From assembly GCA_910588625.1 (NCBI GenBank), contig CAJUQN010000013.1, forward strand, positions 1 through 54,868: a stretch of DNA of 54,868 nucleotides, in the 5' to 3' direction. The notes beneath the pieces are model-generated. The model saw only the letters and a program-made list of their open reading frames with translations, was not told where the DNA came from and ran no database searches. The DNA is from an uncultured Oscillospiraceae bacterium (lineage in GTDB: Bacteria; Bacillota; Clostridia; Oscillospirales; Oscillospiraceae). A program made the position numbers and the translations under genes. Below are positions 48,815-54,868 of the stretch, piece after piece; the first letter of the stretch is position 1; every line of letters starts with the position of its first letter.

Positions 48815-50968
48815 TCAGCCCATGAGGCTCTCATAGAACTCCACATCCCGTTCCCAGGCCTCCTGCTTCAGCTGGAGGTACTGCTTGCCGGACCAGGAGT
48901 TGGCCACGGTGTCGGCGGCGCTGGCCGCGTCCTGGATGCCGGACTCGGTATAGCCGTTGACAATGATCTCCAGCAGCATGTTGCTGCCGTCCTTCTGCTG
49001 GTTGAAGCGGTCGGTCAGCTCGGTGTAACCGCTGATGGTGGAGTTCTCCACAGTGGTGGTGGGCAGAACGGTGGGCACGATGGTGTACCAGGGGTTAGGG
49101 GCCATGGCCAGCTCGGGGTGCTTGATGGTGCCCAGGCCGACGGCAGTGGAGATGTAGCCCGCGCCCTCCTGGCCCACCTCGTGGGTGCACTGGTACTCGA
49201 AGGCCTGACTCTTCAGGAAGGACAGGGTGGAGCCCAGATACCAGCGGGCGTAGTTGGTATAGTTGCCGTTGGCCCCCAGGTCCGGGTTCCACAGCTCCTC
49301 GCGGCAGGCGTCGGAGATCTTGGGCATGGTCTTGCCGTTGAAGGTGAAGGTCTCGCTGGAGCGCCAGGACTCGGGGCCGTAGCTCATGAGGATCTGGCCT
49401 TCCTCGGAATAGGCGTAGTCGATGAGGGCCAGACAGGCGTTCAGCTTGTTGGTGTCGTCGCCCACGCCGGCTTTGGAAATGCCCCAGCCGTCAGTCTTGA
49501 CGGAGCGCCAGGACTCGGTAAAGCGCATATACACGCCGCTGTCGCTGGCGCCGTCGAACCATAGGGCCACAGGGACCATGGCGGCCATGTATTTCTCGCC
49601 GTCCTGGAGAGCGGTGGCGTTCATCAGAGTCTGGGTCTGGTTGTAGTCGTAGTGCATGAAGCCCAGGTCGTTCTCCAGATAGGTCTTGGAACTCTCGGCA
49701 GAGGAGTCCATGAAGGCCTTGGAGATCAGGCCCTCCTGAGCCATGGCGTGCATCCGCTCCATGGCCTGGTAGGTCTCCACATCCTGGCGGGCATCGTGCA
49801 TTTCGCCGTCAACGCCCACGTACAGGTAGTCCTGGCGGGACTCCAGGCCGCGCACGCCGAACAGGGTGCCGGCGAAGCGGAACATATCCACCCGGCGCTG
49901 GTTGTTGTCGTCCTCACGGGAGAACAGGCCCTGGATGGTGTCAGTACCGTTGAGGGTCTGGGAGTTTGCCACCACGCAGCGCAGCAGGGCCACCAGCTCG
50001 TCGGCGTCCCAGGCGGCGTTTTGGCCCACGAACAGGTTGGCGCGGTCGGTGCCGTAGTAGCCGTCATAGGCCTCGTCGATGTAAGTGCGCAGCATATTCA
50101 CAGCGTCCACGCCGCTGATGGCGCCCGCAGCGTTCATCTTGTCGATGATGTTGCCGCCCTTATCGTAGTCCTTGGAGACCTTCTCGGTGCCGGAGCCATC
50201 CAGCTTGACCACGTCCACCTCCACCTTGCCGGAGGTGGGCATATAGGGCTGATACACAGGGGAGGCGATGTTCTTGCTGGCGGAGGCGGTGAACTCGCCC
50301 TCGCCGTTGAGCAGCTTCTCCACCCAGTCGGTGCGCATCAGGGGCATACGCTCGATGTCGTCCACGCCGTCGAAATAAGGGCTAAAGTAGATGGCGCCGG
50401 TGTCGGTGTTGCCCGTGATAGACATACGGACGATGGGGTTGGCGTCCAGATAGGCCTTGAAGTTAGGCATCAGGTCCAGGTACTCGGCGATGTTAACCAG
50501 GCTGCCGGCCTCGCCGTTTTCGGTGAGCTTGATGGCGGTGCCGCTGACCATGTCCACGTCGCCCAGGCGCTCTTTCCAGAAGTCGAACTCCTTGGAAGCG
50601 CTGTTGCCCTGGTACATATCCTTAAAGGTCACGTTCAGCTTCTTTTCCAGCTCGGCCCAGGTGGGTTTGAGCTCGCCGGTGTGGTAGGTGTTGCCGTCGG
50701 CCAGGGTCACGCCCTCGCCCGCGGTCTCGGCGTCGAAGGCAATACCGGTCTTGGGGCTGTTGTAGCCAGTGGCCATGCGCAGCTCGGTGCCCGGGGCGTA
50801 GTCCAGGCCGCCGGAGGGGGCGGCGCTGTTCTCGGCGTCCGTATTGCTGCTCTCATTGGCGGGGGGCTGGGACTGCTCGTAAGAGATGCTGGGGGCGCAG
50901 CCGGCCAGCAGGGCGGCGGTCATGGCGATGGCCAAAAGCATCGCGGTCAGGGATTTAAACTTCTTCAT
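48815..50968 (-). CDS. Large lipoprotein solute-binding protein for oligosaccharides
   Basis: This 717-aa lipoprotein has the signal MKKFKSLTAMLLAIAMTAAL and lipobox LAGC, with the modified Cys at about residue 24. A Ser/Glu/Asn-rich linker follows, then a family-1 type extracellular binding domain of unusual length, similar in style to LplA/YtcQ proteins that bind pectin-derived oligosaccharides. The start is ATG 50968, with AAGGAGGATATC upstream; longer in-frame extensions run into the permease gene. It lies directly after the two permease genes. The large size fits binding of longer oligomers. Confidence 0.92.
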   Translation of the reverse strand: MKKFKSLTAMLLAIAMTAALLAGCAPSISYEQSQPPANESSNTDAENSAAPSGGLDYAPGTELRMATGYNSPKTGIAFDAETAGEGVTLADGNTYHTGELKPTWAELEKKLNVTFKDMYQGNSASKEFDFWKERLGDVDMVSGTAIKLTENGEAGSLVNIAEYLDLMPNFKAYLDANPIVRMSITGNTDTGAIYFSPYFDGVDDIERMPLMRTDWVEKLLNGEGEFTASASKNIASPVYQPYMPTSGKVEVDVVKLDGSGTEKVSKDYDKGGNIIDKMNAAGAISGVDAVNMLRTYIDEAYDGYYGTDRANLFVGQNAAWDADELVALLRCVVANSQTLNGTDTIQGLFSREDDNNQRRVDMFRFAGTLFGVRGLESRQDYLYVGVDGEMHDARQDVETYQAMERMHAMAQEGLISKAFMDSSAESSKTYLENDLGFMHYDYNQTQTLMNATALQDGEKYMAAMVPVALWFDGASDSGVYMRFTESWRSVKTDGWGISKAGVGDDTNKLNACLALIDYAYSEEGQILMSYGPESWRSSETFTFNGKTMPKISDACREELWNPDLGANGNYTNYARWYLGSTLSFLKSQAFEYQCTHEVGQEGAGYISTAVGLGTIKHPELAMAPNPWYTIVPTVLPTTTVENSTISGYTELTDRFNQQKDGSNMLLEIIVNGYTESGIQDAASAADTVANSWSGKQYLQLKQEAWERDVEFYESLMG

Positions 50969-51030
50969 GGATATCCTCCTTATGTCTGTGTGAGTTCTGC
51001 TACATACACAAGCGCAGGAACTTGATTTGG

Positions 51031-51921
51031 TTACTCCTTCACGCCGCCGACGTTGACGCCCTTGGCGAAATACTTCTGGATGAAGGGGTAGATGATGAGA
51101 ATGGGGACGATGGAGCACACGATGAGGGCGTAGATCATGGAGTCCGAGGCGAACACCTGATTCCAGCCCGCGATGGTCTCTGGGTCGGTGTACTGCTCCA
51201 GGCGCAGCCGAATGAACACCTGCAGGGGCTGCTCGTTGGGGTTGGAGATCATCTGCCGGGCCCAGAAGTAGCCGTTCCAGCGGGAGATGGCGAAGAACAG
51301 GGCCACGGTGGCGATGGTGGACTTGCTCATGGGGATGTACACCGTGCTGAGCACCTGGAATTCGGAGGCGCCGTCCACGATGGCGGCCTCCTCGATCTCG
51401 GAGGGCACGCCCTCGAAGGCGTTTCTCAGCAGGATGATGTTCATGGCGGCCATGCCCATGGCGATGACAACCAGCCATTTGTCGTCGGAAATGCCGAACA
51501 CGCGGAACACGTCACGGGTGGCCAGGTAGTTCAGGTACTGGGGCACAATGCCGGCGGAGAACCACATGGTGAACACCAGGAAGAAGTTGAAAAACTTCCG
51601 GAACAGCAGCCGCCGCTTGGACAGGGCGTAGGCGCCCAGGATGGCGGTGAGCATGGACCACAGGGTTCCGTACAGTGTGAGAAACAGGGTGTTGGAGTAG
51701 GCGTTCCAGAACATATTGTCGCCGAACATCCGGGCGAAAGCGTCGAACTGCACCGCCTTGGGGAACAGTACGATCTGGCCGTACTCCACCGCCTCCCGCC
51801 CGCTGATGGAGGCGGACACCGCATATACGAAGGGATACAGGCAGCACAGGGCGAATACAGTGAGCAGCGTATAGCTGATAATTTTGAATATCAGCTCCGA
51901 TATCTCAAGTTTTCTTTTCAT
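51031..51921 (-). CDS. Carbohydrate ABC permease (LplC/YtcP-like)
   Basis: This 296-aa permease has six predicted spans and the EAA motif EGVPSEIEEAAIVDGASEF near the middle (about 165-183), which docks on the ATPase. The C-terminus YPFIQKYFAKGVNVGGVKE is typical of LplC/YtcP proteins. GGGAGGG precedes the ATG. It follows the other permease gene after 13 bases. Confidence 0.95.
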   Translation of the reverse strand: MKRKLEISELIFKIISYTLLTVFALCCLYPFVYAVSASISGREAVEYGQIVLFPKAVQFDAFARMFGDNMFWNAYSNTLFLTLYGTLWSMLTAILGAYALSKRRLLFRKFFNFFLVFTMWFSAGIVPQYLNYLATRDVFRVFGISDDKWLVVIAMGMAAMNIILLRNAFEGVPSEIEEAAIVDGASEFQVLSTVYIPMSKSTIATVALFFAISRWNGYFWARQMISNPNEQPLQVFIRLRLEQYTDPETIAGWNQVFASDSMIYALIVCSIVPILIIYPFIQKYFAKGVNVGGVKE

Positions 51922-51934
51922 ATGCGCCCTCCCG

Positions 51935-52993
51935 TCAGTACAGCGAGGTGTTGGAGGCCTTGCGCGCGATGGTATTGGCTCCGATGACCAGCATCATGCC
52001 GATGACGTTGTTCATCATCTCGGCCGCCGCCGCAATTCCGGTGCCCGCGCCCTGGGCGCTCATGCCCTGCCGGTTGGCGAAGGTGGACACCACGTCGGCG
52101 GTGACGTAGGTGTTGGTGTTGTACAGCAGCAATACCTTCTCATACCCAATGTTCAGCAGGGAGCCGATGCGGGTGATCAGCATGATAACGATGGTGGACA
52201 GGATGCTGGGCAGCACCACATAGCGCATCTGCGCCCACTTGTCCGCGCCGTCGATCTGGGCCGCCTCGTAGCTGGTGGGCGAGATGGCGATGATGGCGGC
52301 GAAGAACACAATGCTGTCATAGCCCGCGCTCTCCCAGATGCCGCTGATCTGATAAATGGAGCGGAAGAAGGCCGGGTTGTTCAACAGACCGGCATTGGCC
52401 ACCTCGTGGCTGATCAGCCCCAAGCTCTCCATGGCCTGGCTGACGATACCCATGCCGGTGGTCAGCGAGCCCTGCTTCACCAGCATAGTCACCAGCGAGG
52501 TCATGACCACGGTGGACATGAACTTCGGCAGATAGGTGAGCACCTGGTAGACGCTCCGGGCCGCGTTGGAGCGGATCTCGTTGAAGAACAGCGCCAGGAT
52601 GATGGGAATGGGGAAACCGAAGCACAAGCCGTAGAAGCTGAGGATAAAGGTGTTCCTCAGCGCCCGCCAGAAATCGGTGGACAGCTGGGTCCCGCCCACC
52701 AACAGCTGCTTGAAATAGGAAAAGCCGGAAAACAGCTGCTGCGAGACGGGCAGGACTTCGTCTGACACCTTGAAGCATCCCAACAGCTCATACATGGGGA
52801 AGTAGCGCCAGAATAGGAACACCAGGATCATGGGGACCAGCATCAGGTACAAACGCCAGTCCTTCAGGATGGTGACGCCCACGTGCCGCCAGTAGTGCTT
52901 TTCCACGTCATCCCGGACGGCCTGCTCCGGACTTACTCGATAGACATTGGCTTCTTTGTCAAATTCGAGGAAATCCGCTGCCCTTACTTTCAT
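51935..52993 (-). CDS. Carbohydrate ABC permease (LplB/YteP-like)
   Basis: This 352-aa permease has a longer cytoplasmic N-terminus (about 1-45, with FDKEANVYRVSPEQAVRDD) than LplB proteins of about 300-320 aa, then six spans and the EAA motif SPTSYEAAQIDGADKWAQM. The C-terminus is normal. GGAGGAGG precedes the ATG. With the gene at 51031 it forms the only permease pair of the locus. Confidence 0.94.
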   Translation of the reverse strand: MKVRAADFLEFDKEANVYRVSPEQAVRDDVEKHYWRHVGVTILKDWRLYLMLVPMILVFLFWRYFPMYELLGCFKVSDEVLPVSQQLFSGFSYFKQLLVGGTQLSTDFWRALRNTFILSFYGLCFGFPIPIILALFFNEIRSNAARSVYQVLTYLPKFMSTVVMTSLVTMLVKQGSLTTGMGIVSQAMESLGLISHEVANAGLLNNPAFFRSIYQISGIWESAGYDSIVFFAAIIAISPTSYEAAQIDGADKWAQMRYVVLPSILSTIVIMLITRIGSLLNIGYEKVLLLYNTNTYVTADVVSTFANRQGMSAQGAGTGIAAAAEMMNNVIGMMLVIGANTIARKASNTSLY

Positions 52994-53008
52994 TTTTAAC
53001 CTCCTCCT

Positions 53009-53572
53009 TTATTCCTTCTCCGCGTGGATGCGCAGAAGGTAATGTTTTTGATCCTCATAGACACCGTCCAGCTTTCGCGCTATCCAGATGATCACAAAGG
53101 TGAATAAGAGGGAGAGGCTGTCGGTGGTGAAGAACCCCACCGCGTTGGCCGGCTCCGCCCCCAATGCCAGGGCGGCGGCCGCTCTCCCCGCCTGCATCAG
53201 CACCTGCACCAGAAGGGGAAAGATCAGCGACAGGTGCCCGGTGCGCACCCGCTCCTTCCCGAAGGCCTTCAGCAGGAGGACCGCAAGCAAAGAAACCAGG
53301 TTACCCAAGCAGTAGATCAGAAACTGCTGCCCGGTGGCCCCGGAGAAATAGCAAAAAATCACCCCCGCCTCCACGGCGTGGATGCCTCCCCAAGAGCCCC
53401 AACGCATATAGACAATGGAGGTGATGGCCGCCGCCAGGGAGACAGTGAAGGGCTGACCGGGGAACCACCAGTTGGCGGCCCGTACGATGATGAACTCGAA
53501 GATAGCCAGCGCTATGCCTAGTAGGGTCAGGTCAATGGCCCGGTACTGCTTCCAGGTAAGCTCCCGCCTCAT
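53009..53572 (-). CDS. Unknown six-span membrane protein, first gene of the pectin array (187 aa)
   Basis: It has about five to six spans with the loop VYMRWGSWGGIHAVEAGV and a charged C-terminal tail with KLDGVYEDQKHYLLRIHAE. The layout resembles the S components of ECF transporters, but no signature could be confirmed. The start is ATG 53572 after GGCGGTGGGG; an in-frame GTG 12 bases earlier is possible. It is the first gene of the leftward array, immediately upstream of the permease genes. Confidence 0.75.
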   Translation of the reverse strand: MRRELTWKQYRAIDLTLLGIALAIFEFIIVRAANWWFPGQPFTVSLAAAITSIVYMRWGSWGGIHAVEAGVIFCYFSGATGQQFLIYCLGNLVSLLAVLLLKAFGKERVRTGHLSLIFPLLVQVLMQAGRAAAALALGAEPANAVGFFTTDSLSLLFTFVIIWIARKLDGVYEDQKHYLLRIHAEKE

Positions 53573-53889
53573 TGCACGCCCCACCGCCCCTCGTTTCTGT
53601 AGAAGTCAGATCTTGTTTTCAGTCCCCATCCTTTTCAGCGCTGCCATGCAGCCTGAAAGGGGGCCTGTCTTTTGGCTAACATAGCCAAAAATGCACATCC
53701 ATTTCGTGCATAATGCCCATATTTTTTGATTGTAAGCTCCTTACATTATACAAGCTGCCAATGGCTCTGTATATAGAGAAATTCAGAAAATTTATGTATA
53801 AAATGGATTTCCTGTCGATTTAGAGCTGTGCAGGAAGTGAAACGCGGTTTATAATGTGCCTGCCCCATTTTGAAAGGAGGAGCTGTCTG
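53573..53889. promoter_or_regulatory. Divergent promoter region of the pectin locus
   Basis: There is no gene here. Two symmetric sites stand out: TTGGCTA-ACA-TAGCCAA (53672-53688) and ATGCAC/GTGCAT (53691-53711). A minus-strand TATAAT at 53750-53745 can serve the leftward array. A plus-strand TATAAT at 53850-53855, 35 bp before the pectinesterase ATG, lacks a clear -35. AAAGGAGGAG precedes that ATG. The symmetric sites are candidate operators for a regulator not encoded in the window. Confidence 0.55.
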
Positions 53890-54750
53890 ATGCTCGAAAT
53901 TACATCCCAGGCCGGTTTTCAAAAGGCCCTAAATGAAGCCCGCCCCGGCGAGACCATCCGGCTGGCCGAGGGAGACTACCGTGTGAAAGCCGCCATCTTC
54001 ACCCAGGGGGTAACCTTGGAAGGGGCGGGCGCGGACCGTACCCGCATCTGCTGGGACGACTACGCCAAAAAACTGGACGAGGACGGCGTGGAGTACAACA
54101 CATTCCGCACCTGGACCCTGGCCGTGTGTGCCGACGGCGTCACCCTGCGGGACCTGTCTATCATAAACAGCTCTCTTCACCCCGAAGAGAAGGGCCAGGA
54201 GGTGGCCTTGACCGTCTATGGCGACCGCTTCACCATGGAGCGCTGCCGGTTGACCTCCACTCAGGACACGCTCTTCCTGGGGCCGCTGCCCGACGACCTC
54301 ATTGAGCGGTACGATGATTTTCTGCCCCGTTTTCTGAGGCTGTCTAAAACCTGCGCGCAGCGCTTCGCCGATTGTCTCATTGAAGGCACCGTTGATTTCA
54401 TCTTCGGCTGCGGGGAGGCAGTGTTTGAAAACTGCGAAATCCGCTCCCTCTGCGACGCCAGAGGCATCGGCTACGCCGCCGCGCCAGCCCATGAACCGCG
54501 CCAGACCAGGGGATTTCAGTTCCAAAACTGCCGCTTCACCATGGAGGATGGGGTCACCCCCGGCTCCATCTATCTAGCCCGTCCCTGGCGGGACTTCGGC
54601 CTGTGCGAGTTCCGGGATTGTACATATGGCCCGCACATCTCCCCAGAAGGCTTCGACAAGTGGAACGACACCCAGAGGGACAAAACTGCCCGCTTCTATG
54701 AAACGCCCTTCGCAAAGGGCCGCGTAAGCTGGGTCAGATGTCTTGATTGA
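53890..54750 (+). CDS. CE8 pectinesterase without signal peptide
   Basis: This 286-aa beta-helix enzyme removes methyl groups from galacturonate residues. The catalytic motifs are present: TSTQDTLFLG (Gln and Asp), GTVDFIFGCGE (Asp) and LARPWRDF (Arg, Trp). The start is ATG 53890 with AAAGGAGGAG upstream; the in-frame ATG at 53854 has no ribosome site. The N-terminus MLEITSQAGF has no signal sequence, so the enzyme is cytoplasmic. It diverges from the transport array and should share its inducer. A terminator follows. Confidence 0.92.
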   Translation: MLEITSQAGFQKALNEARPGETIRLAEGDYRVKAAIFTQGVTLEGAGADRTRICWDDYAKKLDEDGVEYNTFRTWTLAVCADGVTLRDLSIINSSLHPEEKGQEVALTVYGDRFTMERCRLTSTQDTLFLGPLPDDLIERYDDFLPRFLRLSKTCAQRFADCLIEGTVDFIFGCGEAVFENCEIRSLCDARGIGYAAAPAHEPRQTRGFQFQNCRFTMEDGVTPGSIYLARPWRDFGLCEFRDCTYGPHISPEGFDKWNDTQRDKTARFYETPFAKGRVSWVRCLD

Positions 54751-54769
54751 CCACGCCGCCCCATCCTGG

Positions 54770-54817
54770 CCCCACGAGGCCCGCTTATCCGGGTTTTCGT
54801 GGGGTTTCGCGTTTTTA
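54770..54817 (+). terminator. Intrinsic terminator after the pectinesterase gene
   Basis: CCCCACGA pairs with TCGTGGGG; an inner CCCG/CGGG pair extends the stem. The transcript runs into TTTCGCGTTTTT. Confidence 0.75.
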
Positions 54818-54868
54818 AGGAAACGCTGATTTAATCCCCCGAAATGATAGAAGATGTGATAAAATAAG

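Noticed and set aside
54818..54868. End of an insertion sequence at the right edge
   Set aside because: The A/T-rich stretch after the terminator looks vaguely like an element end, but no inverted repeat or transposase is visible in the 50 bases available.

Overview
The window suggests a GC-rich, spore-forming member of the Clostridia, most likely an Oscillospiraceae-type gut anaerobe (Flavonifractor, Lawsonibacter or Intestinimonas-like; this is an inference from gene content, no database search was possible). The evidence is the spoIVB-spo0A pair, an AddAB recombination nuclease, C-type ribosomal proteins L31 and S18, a sporulation-type polysaccharide deacetylase and TTGACA/TATAAT-type promoters in front of housekeeping genes.

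Layout. Positions 1-169 carry two exact 55-bp copies of a broken tRNA-Arg(CCT) 5' half, followed by a gene-free, GC-rich stretch to about 720. From 726 to 27950 lies mostly core chromosome: typA, an XRE regulator, ahcY, then on the minus strand spoIVB-spo0A, proBA, hflX, rpmE and addBA. Rightward units follow: infC-rpmI-rplT, a MoxR/DUF58/transglutaminase operon, rpsF-ssb-rpsR, a small XRE gene divergent from a 90-aa gene, and a TVP38-type membrane protein. From 28000 to 31060 there are two CobW-type GTPase genes, the first with a large His-rich metal-binding insert, and a polysaccharide deacetylase.

From 31066 to 35985 a minus-strand island encodes a small sigma-70-like factor, a DUF4367-type membrane partner and four membrane proteins of unknown function. 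A MATE exporter, an amidohydrolase and an AEC permease follow on the plus strand.

From 39701 to 54750 there is a pectin-utilisation locus. One long leftward array encodes a membrane protein, two LplB/LplC-like permeases, a 717-aa lipoprotein solute-binding protein, four more unknown multi-span membrane proteins, two UgpC/MsmX-type ATPases, GH28, GH105, an esterase and a TIM-barrel isomerase. A CE8 pectinesterase gene diverges from it. None of the three carbohydrate-active enzymes has a signal peptide, so the model is import of methylated oligogalacturonides followed by cytoplasmic demethylation, depolymerisation and unsaturated-uronide removal. The recurring small membrane proteins and the doubled ATPases are the least explained part of the window.

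Regulatory sequence is rich: an infC attenuator with a probable ATA start codon, a structured infC-rpmI spacer, a Spo0A-box cluster in front of spo0A, several clean promoters and strong intrinsic terminators.
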